Shown here: positions 55,760 through 64,000 of the stretch, in pieces
Layout of the letters: each line of letters begins with the position of its first letter
Numbering within the stretch: the stretch's first letter is position 1
From: Roseithermus sacchariphilus
GTDB taxonomy: Bacteria; Bacteroidota; Rhodothermia; Rhodothermales; MEBIC09517
DNA length: 64,000 nt
Direction: 5' to 3'
Assembly: GCA_003285105.1 (NCBI GenBank)
Contig: CP030158.1
Location: 3,706,449 to 3,770,448 of the forward strand
Program-made: the position numbers and the translations under genes
The notes under the pieces: generated by a model
Database searches by the model: none
What the model saw: the letters and a program-made list of their open reading frames with translations, nothing else
Told to the model about the DNA's origin: nothing

Positions 55760-56788
55760 GTGTCTGCCTCCACCGCTTCGCTCCATCACCTCCTCGACTG
55801 GCACGAACTCGACGACGCGCTCTGGTTCGACCGTATCGACGCGGCGCTGCGCCACCATCGCGATCGCACCTGGTCGCAGAAAGCCCGGGGCAAGAGCCTC
55901 GGCCTGGTCTTCTTCAACCCCTCGCTCCGCACCCGGACGTCGATGGAGCTGGCCGGCGTCGAACTCGGAGCCCACGTCACCACGATCAACGTCGGGCAGG
56001 GGACGTGGGGCTTCGCCTGGGAAGACGGCGTCGTCATGGACGGAACGGAGGCCGAGCACATCCGTGAGGCCGTCGGCGTGCTCTCGCGCTACTACGACGC
56101 CCTCGGCGTGCGCGTCTTCGCCTCCGGGACGGACTACGAGCGGGACCGCGACGACGTGTTGCTCAAGACGTTTGCCGGGGCCGCCTCCGTGCCCGTCATC
56201 AACCTCGAATCGGCCTTCTACCATCCCTGCCAGGCCCTCGGGGACGCCGCCACGCTGATGACCCGCTTCGACGGACAGGTGGCCGGCAAGCGGTTCGTGC
56301 TGGCCTGGGCCACGCACCCCCGCCCCCTGCCGATGGCCGTCCCCAACTCGGCCCTGCTGGCGGCAGCCCGCCTCGGGATGCACGTGACCGTGGCCCGGCC
56401 CGACGCGTACGCGCTCGACCCGGGCATCATGGAGCAGGCCCGCCGGCATGCCGCCTCGCTGGGCGGGTCCGTCGAGGAGACGAACGACCTCGATGCCGCC
56501 TGCGAGGGGGCCGACGTGATCTATGCCAAGGCGTGGGCCGGCCCGCTGCGCTACACCGACCCGGAGCGAGAAGCGTCCCTGCGCACGGAAACCTACCGCG
56601 ACTGGCGCATCACGGCCGACCGGATGGCCCGCACCCGCAACGGGGCCTTCATGCATTGCCTGCCCGTGCGCCGCAACGTCGTGGTGGACGATGCCGTGCT
56701 CGACGGCCCCCACGCCATCCACTTGCTCCAGGCCGAGTTCCGCCTCCACGCGCAGAAGGCGATCCTGGAATACGTCTGGCAGCTCTGA
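55760..56788 (+). CDS. argF': N-acyl-L-ornithine carbamoyltransferase
   Basis: A 342-residue carbamoyltransferase. F-F-N-P-S-L-R-T-R-T-S (residues 51-61) is the carbamoyl phosphate loop, H-P-C-Q-A-L the second, and H-C-L-P-V-R-R-N the catalytic segment. W-A-T-H-P-R-P-L-P-M-A-V-P-N-S-A replaces the ornithine-specific loop and is typical of the acetyl- or succinylornithine carbamoyltransferases. Citrulline is thus made in acylated form. Which acyl group is used cannot be read with confidence. The start is GTG at 55760. It lies between argD and argB. Confidence 0.93.
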   Translation: MSASTASLHHLLDWHELDDALWFDRIDAALRHHRDRTWSQKARGKSLGLVFFNPSLRTRTSMELAGVELGAHVTTINVGQGTWGFAWEDGVVMDGTEAEHIREAVGVLSRYYDALGVRVFASGTDYERDRDDVLLKTFAGAASVPVINLESAFYHPCQALGDAATLMTRFDGQVAGKRFVLAWATHPRPLPMAVPNSALLAAARLGMHVTVARPDAYALDPGIMEQARRHAASLGGSVEETNDLDAACEGADVIYAKAWAGPLRYTDPEREASLRTETYRDWRITADRMARTRNGAFMHCLPVRRNVVVDDAVLDGPHAIHLLQAEFRLHAQKAILEYVWQL

Positions 56789-56799
56789 CGCCCCCCACG

Positions 56800-57594
56800 A
56801 TGTCCACCCTCCCCCCACCGACCCTGCTCAAGCTCGGCGGCACGCTGCTGGCCGACGAGGCGCTGCTCGACGCCATCTGGACGGCCGTGGCGACGCTGCG
56901 CCATGAAGGCCCCGTGCTGATCGTACACGGCGGCGGCCAGCAGGCTACCGCCCTCGCCCACCGCCTCGGCCACCAGCCCCGCATCGTCCGGGGCCGCCGC
57001 GTCACCTCGGACCTCGACCTGCAGATCGTGCAATGGACGATGCGGGGCGAGTTGAACAGCCACCTCGCGGCCGTGGCCGGACGCTACGGCATCCCGGCCG
57101 TCGGGCTCTGCGGCGTCGACGGCGGCACGCTCCAGGTGCACCGCCGCCCCCCCTGGTCCGTCGACGGCGAAACGGTCGACTTCGGCTGGGTGGGCGACGT
57201 GGACGGGGTCCGGCCGGACCTGCTCCGGCATCTGCTGGCCGGCGGCTTCGTCCCGGTCGTGGCACCCCTCGGCGTGGATGCGGACGGGCACATCTACAAC
57301 GTCAATGCGGACACGGTGGCCCTCGCTCTGGCCCGCGCCCTCGGCGCCGCCACCCTGCTGCTCGTCACCGACCGGAGCGGCGTGCAGCGCGACCTCGCCC
57401 GGCCGGATTCACTCCTGCCCACCATCGACCCGGCCACCTACGAAGCCGGTGTCGCCGAGGGCTGGATCGAGGGCGGGATGCAGGTGAAGCTGAAGGTTGC
57501 CTTCGACGCGCTCGATGCCGGCATCCCCGACGTGCGCATCGTCGGCGCCCACGACCTGCTCGCCCGGCGGCACGGCACCCGCATCGTGCGATAG
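56800..57594 (+). CDS. argB: Acetylglutamate kinase
   Basis: A 264-residue amino-acid kinase. L-L-K-L-G-G-T-L-L (residues 8-16) and V-L-I-V-H-G-G-G-Q-Q (about 39-48) bind ATP and substrate. N-V-N-A-D-T-V-A-L-A-L-A, L-L-L-V-T-D-R-S-G-V and G-G-M-Q-V-K-L-K-V-A-F-D-A-L complete the family pattern. The kinase phosphorylates N-acylglutamate, second step of the pathway. It lacks the N-terminal helix linked to arginine feedback in some hexameric NAGKs, in keeping with control by attenuation; this is only suggestive. The ATG at 56800 is used. It ends the first arginine operon. Confidence 0.94.
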   Translation: MSTLPPPTLLKLGGTLLADEALLDAIWTAVATLRHEGPVLIVHGGGQQATALAHRLGHQPRIVRGRRVTSDLDLQIVQWTMRGELNSHLAAVAGRYGIPAVGLCGVDGGTLQVHRRPPWSVDGETVDFGWVGDVDGVRPDLLRHLLAGGFVPVVAPLGVDADGHIYNVNADTVALALARALGAATLLLVTDRSGVQRDLARPDSLLPTIDPATYEAGVAEGWIEGGMQVKLKVAFDALDAGIPDVRIVGAHDLLARRHGTRIVR

Positions 57595-57598
57595 GCCG

Positions 57599-58651
57599 TC
57601 AGCCGTCCGAAGCGGAAGGCGTGGAGCCCCGGGGCGTCGACCGGCCGTTGCGGCGCGGGGCGACGGCCGGCGGGGCATCTGCGGCCGCGGTGCCGTCTCC
57701 ACCCGGCGCTCCGTAGCGCGCGGCCATGCGGTGCCAGAGCAGCGCGATCTGCTCGGGCGTGAGCCGCTCGAGATCGGACACCCCGCAGTAGTGCCGGGCC
57801 GCCACGTTCAGGCTTGCCCGAGACAGCCCGTACGCTTCCGCCTGCCGCAGCAGATCGTCCAGCCCCGGACCGGTCGGCTCCGGCGCGGCCTCATCCGCGA
57901 GCACGGCCGGCACTTCCGGCGCTTCCTCCGGCTCCGGCGGGGCGTCCAGCCGGCCGAGGAAGTCGGCAAACGTGGGGTTCACCAGCTCCAGGCCGATCGG
58001 GAAGGCGGGGCTGTTCGATTTGATGACCCGGGCCACCCGCACCGTCTCGAACCCGTCGACCCGGAGACTCAGTTCAACCATTACATCCACAAAATACTCC
58101 AGTCCCCCCACCGTCATGGGCAGCACCCGGCCCATCTCGTTCTCTTCCCGATCGTCTTTGCCCTTCGCCGGAATCTGATCGGTGATGACCACACAGGCCC
58201 CGCTGTCGATGCAGAGCCGGCGGAGCACCTCCTGGAAGACGACCTGGTCGTTCGCCAGATCCTCCGCGCTGAGCTGGGCCAGCGGGTCCGCCGTACGCTC
58301 GCGGACGGCCAGCAGGCTCTCGCGGTGCTTGCGGGCAAAGTACATGGCCCACGAGTCGAGCGCGTAGCAGCCGTACTCCTGCGCACGGCCCTCGCCTTCG
58401 AGCGCCCACTCGATGAACTCCGGCAACTCGTCGGGATGCCGGATCTCGATGGCGTCGAAGCGGCTGCCGTTGCTTCCCGGCAGCAGGCGGGCCTTGCGCT
58501 CGGTGTCGAAGAAGCAGAGCCGCCCGAGCCCGGCGTCCGCCAGCGACGCGGCGAAGACGCTCTTGCCGGTACCGGCCGCCCCGCGTACGGCGACGACCAG
58601 CCGGTGCCCGCGCGGGCGACGACTCAGGGGATTGATGCGTGTGCGTTCCAT
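57599..58651 (-). CDS. P-loop ATPase of the AAA_24 (phage Sak4-like) family
   Basis: A 350-residue protein on the minus strand, between argB and argE. Walker A is G-A-A-G-T-G-K-S (residues 24-31) and C-Y-A-L-D-S-W (about 95-101) fits Walker B. F-F-D-T-E-R-K-A-R and a region with I-T-D-Q-I-P-A-K-G match the AAA_24 family, which includes RecA-like phage single-strand annealing proteins (Sak4). The C-terminal third (about 220-350) is Pro/Glu/Ala-rich with an added helical segment (VAARHYCGVSDLERLTPEQIALLWHR) of unknown use. The start at 58651 is chosen. Its presence inside the arginine cluster is unexplained. Confidence 0.75.
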   Translation of the reverse strand: MERTRINPLSRRPRGHRLVVAVRGAAGTGKSVFAASLADAGLGRLCFFDTERKARLLPGSNGSRFDAIEIRHPDELPEFIEWALEGEGRAQEYGCYALDSWAMYFARKHRESLLAVRERTADPLAQLSAEDLANDQVVFQEVLRRLCIDSGACVVITDQIPAKGKDDREENEMGRVLPMTVGGLEYFVDVMVELSLRVDGFETVRVARVIKSNSPAFPIGLELVNPTFADFLGRLDAPPEPEEAPEVPAVLADEAAPEPTGPGLDDLLRQAEAYGLSRASLNVAARHYCGVSDLERLTPEQIALLWHRMAARYGAPGGDGTAAADAPPAVAPRRNGRSTPRGSTPSASDG

Positions 58652-58746
58652 GATGTCCCTCTCACGGTTGTTCAACCATCCCGGCCGTCGACGGCCTGCG
58701 TGGCCCTGCTCCGGCCGGGTCTGTGCTCCCCAACATACCCGACCGA

Positions 58747-58766
58747 GGTGACATCTCTATGTCACC
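58747..58766. promoter_or_regulatory. Perfect inverted repeat, candidate operator
   Basis: GGTGACAT and ATGTCACC are exact inverted copies separated by four bases. It lies in the divergent gap, 96 bases from the ATPase start and 125 bases from the argE start. The TGACAT-N4-ATGTCA core resembles sites of CRP/FNR-type regulators in form. Confidence 0.6.
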
Positions 58767-58890
58767 CCCTGACCCGTTGCTTTTTCAAGAGAATTCGACG
58801 GCTTTCGATGGCGCACGCCGGTATCATACAGGATCGTGCGGCATTCGCCTTCTCTCCCTCCATCCGGCCTTCTATCCGACCTTCGCGCCC

Positions 58891-59952
58891 GTGCTTCCCG
58901 TCCTCGATCTGCTGAAACACCTCGTGCGGTTTCCCTCGTTGAGCCGGCAAGAAGGCCCGTTGGCGGACTTCGTGGAGCACTACCTGCAGGAGGCCGGGCT
59001 GCCGACGGGACGGCTCGGAGACAACGTCTACGGCTGGCTGGGTGAGGGCGAGGATCGGTTGCTGCTCAACAGCCACCTGGACGTGGTTCCTCCCTCGGAG
59101 GATCATCCCTTCGACCCGTTCGAGCCGGTCGAGCGGGACGGGCAGGTGTACGGGCGCGGGACGGTCGATGCCAAGGCCAGCGGGGCGGCGATGCTCACGG
59201 CGGTGCTGGATCTGGCGCGGCAGGGCTGGCGACCTCCGGGCGGGCAGGTCATCGTGGCGCTGACGGCCTGCGAGGAAACCGGCGGGGCCGACAACGGCCT
59301 GCAGAACCTGCGCCCGCACCTGCCGCCGCTTCGCGCGGCCCTGGTGGGTGAACCCACACAGATGCGCCCCTGCGTGTCGCAGGGCGGGCTGTTGATCCTG
59401 CGCCTGGAGGCCCACGGCCGGAGCGCTCACGCTGCCCGCTCCCACCTGGGCGAGAATGCCATCTACAAGGCCATGCGCGACCTCCAGCGGCTGGAGGCGT
59501 TCCGGTTCGACCGCGCCGATCCCTACCTCGGTCCGCCCACCGTCACCCCTACCGTCATCGAAGGCGGCTCCGCCCGGAACATGGTCCCCGACCGATGCAC
59601 CGTGTACCTCGACGTCCGCACCAACGCCTCCTACACGCACGACGAACTGACCGCCCTGCTCAGCGACATCCTGGAGTCCGAGGTGCACGTGCACAGCAAG
59701 CGGCTGATCCCCGTGGCCACCGACCCGTCCGAACGCATCGTCCAGGCCTGCCTGGCCGCCCTCCCCGGCGTCGAGCCGATCGGATCGCCCACGATGTCCG
59801 ACTGGCTCTTTCTGCACGACATCCCGACCGTCAAGATCGGGCCGGGGCTCAGCGAACGTTCCCACACGGCCCACGAACACATCGCCGTGGCCGACCTCGA
59901 AGCCGCGGTCCCCGTCTACCAGCGCATCATCCGCCACTACTTCGAGGGATAA
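58891..59952 (+). CDS. argE: Acetylornithine/acetylcitrulline deacetylase (M20 peptidase)
   Basis: From the GTG at 58891 a 353-residue M20 metallopeptidase. H-L-D-V-V-P (His62, Asp64), G-R-G-T-V-D-A-K (Asp93) and T-A-C-E-E-T-G-G (about 124-131) are the two-zinc site residues. The lid domain follows (H-G-R-S-A-H-A-A-R). In an acylornithine carbamoyltransferase pathway this enzyme removes the acyl group from acylcitrulline, so it links argF' to argG. An ATG at 58759, in the same frame, is possible but adds 44 residues with no family match. It is followed by argH after 61 bases. Confidence 0.9.
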   Translation: MLPVLDLLKHLVRFPSLSRQEGPLADFVEHYLQEAGLPTGRLGDNVYGWLGEGEDRLLLNSHLDVVPPSEDHPFDPFEPVERDGQVYGRGTVDAKASGAAMLTAVLDLARQGWRPPGGQVIVALTACEETGGADNGLQNLRPHLPPLRAALVGEPTQMRPCVSQGGLLILRLEAHGRSAHAARSHLGENAIYKAMRDLQRLEAFRFDRADPYLGPPTVTPTVIEGGSARNMVPDRCTVYLDVRTNASYTHDELTALLSDILESEVHVHSKRLIPVATDPSERIVQACLAALPGVEPIGSPTMSDWLFLHDIPTVKIGPGLSERSHTAHEHIAVADLEAAVPVYQRIIRHYFEG

Positions 59953-60013
59953 GGCACGTGTAACGCCTCCCCCGGCACACCCGCCCTTCGACCTTCCATC
60001 TTCGACCTTCGAC

Positions 60014-61324
60014 ATGCTCTGGCAAAAAGGCACTCGCGTTCAGGACTGGGTCACCCGGTTCACGGTCGGTGACGACTACCGGTGGGACACGTTTCTGCTG
60101 CCGTACGACATCACCGGAACACGCGCCCAGGCCTGGGCCCTCCAGCAGATCGGCATCCTCACGGACGAGGAAGTCGCCCGGATCGACCGCGCGCTGGACC
60201 AGCTGGCAGGGGAGGTCGAGGCCGGCGCCGTGGTGGTGCATCCAGAGGACGAGGACTGCCACACGGTGATCGAGCAGTACCTGACGCACCACCTGGGCGA
60301 CGTCGGCAAGAAGATCCACACCGGCCGCTCGCGCAACGATCAGGTGCTCGTGGCCTTGCGGCTGTTTCTGCGGGAGCAGGTCCGCCGGGCGGCCGAGCAG
60401 GTCGTCACGCTCGCCGAGGAGCTGTGCCGGCTGGGGGAGGCCTACGACGATGCCCTGATGCCGGGCTACACCCACTTCCAGCGCGCCATGCCGACGACGG
60501 CCGGGCTGTGGGCGATGGGGTATGCCGAACTGTTGACGAGCGACCTGGAGGTGCTGCATCAGGCGCACGAGCAGATCAACGTGTCCCCGCTGGGGAGCGC
60601 GGCGGGCTACGGCGTGCCGTTCCTGGCGCTGCCCCGCGATGCCGTCGCCGAGCGACTCGGCTTCCGGGGGGTACAGCGCCACGTGCCGGCCGTGCAACTC
60701 TCCCGGGGCAAGCTCGAGCTCCAGGTCGTCCATGCCTTCGTGCAGGTCGCGGCCACCCTGAACCGCATGGCCTCCGACCTGGTGCTCTATAATACCGCCG
60801 AGTTTGGCTTCGTCGAACTGCCGGCCGCGTATTGCACGGGCAGCAGCATCATGCCACAGAAACAGAACCCGGACGTCCTCGAACTGGCCCGGGCCACGTA
60901 CCATCGCCTCCTGGCCGAGATGCAGGTCCTGCTGACGCTGCCCGCCAATCTGCCCTCCGGCTACCACCGCGACCTCCAGCTGACCAAGGAAGCCGCGATG
61001 CGCAGCGCCTTCGTGACGCAGGACGTGCTGACGGCCATGCGGCATCTGCTGCCGGGCATCACCTTCCGCCGGGACCGGATGCGGGAGGCCTGCTCGCCCG
61101 ACCTCTTCGCCACGGCCGAGGCGCTGCGGCAGGTGCAGGCCGGCGTGCCCTTCCGCGAAGCCTACCGCGCCGCCGCGGCCTCCGTCGACGCGCTCGACGC
61201 CCCGGATCCGCAGGAAGCCCTGGCCGCCTATCACGTCGCCGGCTATCCGGGGCAGGTGCGCCCGGACGAGGTCCGCCACGCCCTGCAACGGCACCGCCAC
61301 TGGATCAGCGAGGCGGCGGAGTGA
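60014..61324 (+). CDS. argH: Argininosuccinate lyase
   Basis: A 436-residue enzyme of the fumarase/aspartase superfamily that splits argininosuccinate to arginine and fumarate. The signature G-S-S-I-M-P-Q-K-Q-N-P is at about residues 275-285. T-G-R-S-R-N-D-Q-V (about 103-111) and M-P-G-Y-T-H-F-Q-R-A-M are also diagnostic. The protein is slightly shorter than the E. coli enzyme. It completes the pathway in this window: argG, C, D, F', B, E and H; the acetylglutamate-forming step (argA or argJ) is not present. Confidence 0.96.
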   Translation: MLWQKGTRVQDWVTRFTVGDDYRWDTFLLPYDITGTRAQAWALQQIGILTDEEVARIDRALDQLAGEVEAGAVVVHPEDEDCHTVIEQYLTHHLGDVGKKIHTGRSRNDQVLVALRLFLREQVRRAAEQVVTLAEELCRLGEAYDDALMPGYTHFQRAMPTTAGLWAMGYAELLTSDLEVLHQAHEQINVSPLGSAAGYGVPFLALPRDAVAERLGFRGVQRHVPAVQLSRGKLELQVVHAFVQVAATLNRMASDLVLYNTAEFGFVELPAAYCTGSSIMPQKQNPDVLELARATYHRLLAEMQVLLTLPANLPSGYHRDLQLTKEAAMRSAFVTQDVLTAMRHLLPGITFRRDRMREACSPDLFATAEALRQVQAGVPFREAYRAAAASVDALDAPDPQEALAAYHVAGYPGQVRPDEVRHALQRHRHWISEAAE

Positions 61325-61348
61325 CGACGCCAGGCCGGATGGCCGGCG

Positions 61349-61765
61349 TCACTCCCCCTGCACCGTGACCACCAGCGTCCGCCGGCGTGGCTTGACGTCA
61401 CATTCCAGGAAGAAGATCTGCTGCCACGTGCCCAGCAACAGCCGCCCCGCATCGACCGGCACCGAGAGCGACGGCCCGAGCATCGTCGCCTGCAGGTGCG
61501 AGTGGCCGTTGCCGTCGTGCCACATCTGCTCGTGGCCGTAGGAGCGCCCGGGGGGAATGAGGCGATCCAGCGTCTCCGGCAGGTCGCGTTGCAGGCCGGG
61601 CTCGAACTCGATCGTCCCGACGGCCCCGGTGCTGCCGATGACGTGCACGTGCGCCAGGCCAGTCTGGACGCCCGAGGCCGCCACGACCCGCGCCACGCGG
61701 TCCGTCACGTCGTGCATGTCCCCATGCCCGCTCGTCGAGAGAGAGATCTGATCCTGATACACCAT
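61349..61765 (-). CDS. YjbQ/UPF0047 family protein
   Basis: A 138-residue protein of the YjbQ family. Conserved blocks are D-V-T-D-R-V, V-H-V-I-G-S-T-G-A-V-G-T-I-E-F-E-P-G (about 41-58), H-D-G-N-G-H-S-H-L-Q-A-T-M-L-G-P-S and L-G-T-W-Q-Q-I-F-F-L-E-C-D. The His-rich segment is thought to be the active site; a YjbQ protein has thiamine-phosphate synthase-like side activity, and the true function is unknown. The start at 61765 is the one matching the family. It faces argH (convergent, 24 bases). Confidence 0.9.
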   Translation of the reverse strand: MVYQDQISLSTSGHGDMHDVTDRVARVVAASGVQTGLAHVHVIGSTGAVGTIEFEPGLQRDLPETLDRLIPPGRSYGHEQMWHDGNGHSHLQATMLGPSLSVPVDAGRLLLGTWQQIFFLECDVKPRRRTLVVTVQGE

Positions 61766-61800
61766 GGAAGACACCGGACAGGCAGGGGCCGGCGCGCGCC

Positions 61801-62610
61801 TCACTCCGGCACGGCGTCCCACGACCAGCTACGGAAGGCGTCCAGGTGCTGGTGGGCCGTGAGGTCGTACTGGATCGGCGTCACCGAGACGTAGCCCTCC
61901 TCGATGGCATCGAGGTCGGTATCGCCGCCATCGTCGAGGTTGACGAACTGGCCGGTGAGCCAGTAGTACGGCCGGTTGAAGGGGTCGACGCGCTCGTGGA
62001 AGGATTCCTCCCAGCGGGAGCGGGCCTGCCGCGTGATGCGGATGCCGGCGATCTGGTCGGACGGCAGCGGGGGGATGTTGACGTTGAGCAGGATGCCCGG
62101 CGGCAACCCGCGCCGGAGCACCTGTTCGGCGATGAACCGGGCCACACGGCCGGCCGGCTCAAAGTCGCCCCCCTGCCATTGACACAGGGAAAACGCCACG
62201 GCGTCGATGCCCAGGATGGACGCCTCCGTCGCCGCGCTGACCGTCCCGGAGTAGATGATGTTGACGGCCGTATTCGGCCCCTGGTTGATGCCGCTGACGA
62301 CGAGGTCCGGCCGGCGCGGCAGGAGTTGATTGACCGCCAGCTTGACACAGTCGGCCGGCGTGCCGCTGACGCTGTAGGCCCGGACCTCGCCCGAGGGGAC
62401 GGAAAAGGCCCAGGGATGCGCCCGGACCGGGTCTCTGACGGTGATGGCATGACCGACGGCACTCTGCTCCGAGGCAGGGGCAACGACGAACAGCTCGCCC
62501 AGGCCGTCGAGCGCGGCGGCCAGCGCGGCAATGCCGGGCGCCGTGATGCCGTCGTCGTTGCAGATGAGGATGAGCGGCGCTGTGGCCGCTCCGTTGCGGG
62601 TATCGCTCAC
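61801..62610 (-). CDS. surE: 5'-nucleotidase SurE
   Basis: A 269-residue metal-dependent nucleoside monophosphatase. [15 protein letters not shown] (Asp19 and Asp20 bind the metal), [16 protein letters not shown] and V-S-G-I-N-Q-G-P-N are the family motifs. SurE dephosphorylates 5'- and 3'-nucleotides, with a role in stationary-phase survival. The length is typical. It lies in the same direction as YjbQ and panB. Confidence 0.97.
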   Translation of the reverse strand: MSDTRNGAATAPLILICNDDGITAPGIAALAAALDGLGELFVVAPASEQSAVGHAITVRDPVRAHPWAFSVPSGEVRAYSVSGTPADCVKLAVNQLLPRRPDLVVSGINQGPNTAVNIIYSGTVSAATEASILGIDAVAFSLCQWQGGDFEPAGRVARFIAEQVLRRGLPPGILLNVNIPPLPSDQIAGIRITRQARSRWEESFHERVDPFNRPYYWLTGQFVNLDDGGDTDLDAIEEGYVSVTPIQYDLTAHQHLDAFRSWSWDAVPE

Positions 62611-62706
62611 GCAGATCGCTGGGTTTCCTGAAGGGGAAGCGATTCGAGAAAAGGGGCGGGATCACCTGCCCGGCTCCGGCCCCACGCCGGGCGGGTTCCG
62701 CCGCGT

Positions 62707-63540
62707 TCAGTAGCTCTCGTCGGGGCCGGGGAACTGCCGCGTCCGCACGTCCCGGATGTAGGCCTGTACGGCGTCGGTGATCGTGTCGGCCAGATGGGCG
62801 TAGTGCCGGACGAAGCGGGGGTTGAAGTCCGTCGTCAGCCCCAGGGCATCGTGCGTCACCAGCACCTGCCCGTCGCAATGCGGCCCGGCCCCGATCCCGA
62901 TGGTCGGAATGCGAACAGACGCCGTGACCTGCTGCGCCAGCTGTGCCGGGATCTTCTCCAGGACGATGGCAAAACACCCCGCCTGTTCCAGCCGCACGGC
63001 ATCCCGGGCCAGCTCCTCCGCCTCCTGCTCCTCGCGGGCGCGCACCTTGTACGTCCCGAACTTGTAAATGCTCTGCGGCGTCAGACCCAGGTGTCCCATC
63101 ACCGGGATGCCGGCCGTGATGATCCGCTCGATCATGGGCACGATGGGCCGGCCGCCCTCGAGCTTGACCGCATGGGCACCGGCTTCCTTCATCACCCGGA
63201 TGGCCGACACCAGCGCCTTCTTCGAGTTGCCCTGATAGGAGCCGAAGGGAAGATCCACTACGACCAGCGCCCGGCGCACGGCCCGCACCACACACTGGGC
63301 ATGATAGATCATGTGCTCCAGCGTGATCGGCAACGTCGTCTCGTGCCCGGCCATCACGTTCGAGGCGGAATCTCCCACGAGAAGCACATCCACCCCGGCC
63401 TGGTCCAGGATCCGCGCCGAGGTGTAGTCATACGCCGTCAGCATCGCGATGGGCGTCTGCTCGGCCTTCATCTGCTGCAGCGTTTGCGTCGTGACACGCC
63501 GGGCGTTCTGGACGGCGGACGAGCGGATCTGCGTGCTCAT
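62707..63540 (-). CDS. panB: 3-methyl-2-oxobutanoate hydroxymethyltransferase
   Basis: A 277-residue enzyme of pantothenate/CoA synthesis that adds a hydroxymethyl group from methylene-THF to ketoisovalerate. [41 protein letters not shown] and G-H-L-G-L-T-P-Q are the standard motifs. The methylene-THF it needs is linked to folD elsewhere in the window. It is 97 bases upstream of surE. Confidence 0.97.
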   Translation of the reverse strand: MSTQIRSSAVQNARRVTTQTLQQMKAEQTPIAMLTAYDYTSARILDQAGVDVLLVGDSASNVMAGHETTLPITLEHMIYHAQCVVRAVRRALVVVDLPFGSYQGNSKKALVSAIRVMKEAGAHAVKLEGGRPIVPMIERIITAGIPVMGHLGLTPQSIYKFGTYKVRAREEQEAEELARDAVRLEQAGCFAIVLEKIPAQLAQQVTASVRIPTIGIGAGPHCDGQVLVTHDALGLTTDFNPRFVRHYAHLADTITDAVQAYIRDVRTRQFPGPDESY

Positions 63541-63735
63541 GGGGCAATCGTTCCCCTACGATCATTCGTGCTACGGGCGGGGACAGCCATCGGCTGGCTC
63601 GGAGAAGATACGGGATACCCCGGACCGACGATGTGATGGTTTGAGGAAGTGATACGCCGCAGCACGTATCCGTTCCGACCCGAAGCAGCCGGCAAGAGGA
63701 CATGGAGATCCCCGGAACGACCGGAGCGCCGGGCT

Positions 63736-64000
63736 TCAGGCGGCCATCGGCATGCCGCGACGCTGCATCTCCGCGGCGATGCGTTCCACGCGGTGTTCGA
63801 TCTCGTCGAGGCGGTGCTGCATGTGGCGGCGTTTCGGGCCGGAGGCATGATCCAGCAGCGCCCGCACGGTGGCTCGCGTGTGTTGCTGCTCCAGATAGAC
63901 GGCCCGCAGCTGCCGGTCGGGCAGCAACGTCAGGTGGCACATCCACACGTCGGGTTCATGCACGAGCGACATCAGGACCTCGTCGAGTCTGGGCCGATGC
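63736..64000 (-). CDS. Hypothetical protein, 5' end outside window
   Basis: The minus-strand frame is open to the window edge; the visible part ends at 63736 and has 87 codons. An ATG at 63972 would give 78 residues, but the codons before it (R-L-D-E-V-L) look like continued protein, so the start is probably beyond the edge. The C-terminal half is a likely coiled coil (about 50 residues, R-R-H-M-Q-H-R-L-D-E-I-E-H-R-V). No family is recognised. The 195-base gap between panB and this gene holds no supported feature. Confidence 0.55.
   Translation of the reverse strand, partial: HRPRLDEVLMSLVHEPDVWMCHLTLLPDRQLRAVYLEQQHTRATVRALLDHASGPKRRHMQHRLDEIEHRVERIAAEMQRRGMPMAA

Noticed and set aside
58759-58890. 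Longer argE start at ATG 58759
   Set aside because: The extra 44 residues have no resemblance to M20 enzymes and the ATG overlaps the palindrome; GTG 58891 gives the conserved N-terminus.

Overview
The window is a gene-dense, high-GC bacterial chromosome segment. It most resembles a Rhodothermaceae-type member of the Bacteroidota/Rhodothermota. The evidence is a secreted 1,710-residue protein ending in the NYPNPFNP-type tail used by type IX secretion, an arginine pathway built on an N-acetylornithine-type carbamoyltransferase with linked argG/C/D/F'/B and argE/H, the general absence of Shine-Dalgarno sequences, and a cbb3 oxidase with a mono-haem CcoP. The species cannot be named from sequence alone. 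No prophage, IS element, CRISPR array or rRNA operon was seen; there is one tRNA.

Layout. 1-3405: copper-handling genes (3' end of a multicopper oxidase, copB, a DUF302 protein, a Tat-exported Met-rich multicopper oxidase and a coupled membrane protein). 3484-7883: haem synthesis (hemF, hemH with a Cys-rich tail, a methyltransferase, hemL). 7888-11145, minus strand: DUF2459 protein, PQQ-type sugar dehydrogenase, NAD(P)-dependent reductase, small ORF. 11198-19974, minus strand: cbb3 oxidase genes ccoNOQP with maturation genes ccoG, ccoH, ccoI, ccoS and an FN3 membrane protein. 20247-27769: mixed genes, including an orphan lasso-B2-like transglutaminase fold protein, an HTH protein, CYTH, PhoX-like and Aim6-like proteins, ArsR plus a YeeE/YedE pair, and a GntR regulator. 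27844-34397, minus strand: a periplasmic-binding/TolC fusion, SixA, pckA, a DASS transporter. 34507-35634: zinc alcohol dehydrogenase and tRNA-Gly. 35781-41220, minus strand: a methionine/aspartate-family cluster (metY, metX, ACT-less aspartokinase, asd, GNAT) led by a complete SAM-I riboswitch with terminator. 41469-51975: T9SS protein, folD, mscS, and a pentose-phosphate operon (a 6PGDH-like pseudoenzyme, zwf, pgl). 51991-61324: arginine genes (argG, argC, argD, argF', argB, then a divergent P-loop ATPase, then argE and argH). 61349-64000, minus strand: YjbQ, surE, panB and a partial gene.

The most notable observation is in front of argG (51991-52253). A sigma70-like promoter is followed by a 34-codon ORF with five consecutive Arg codons. 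Next come a segment that can pair either with the Arg codons or with the terminator, and a strong intrinsic terminator 42 bases before argG. This has the layout of a classical ribosome-mediated transcription attenuator, here for arginine. Other points of interest are the catalytically degenerate 6PGDH homologue beside zwf and pgl, the binding-protein/TolC fusion, the SAM riboswitch leader with a distal sequence complementary to its own 5' end, and two perfect operator-like palindromes (25740-25757 and 58747-58766).
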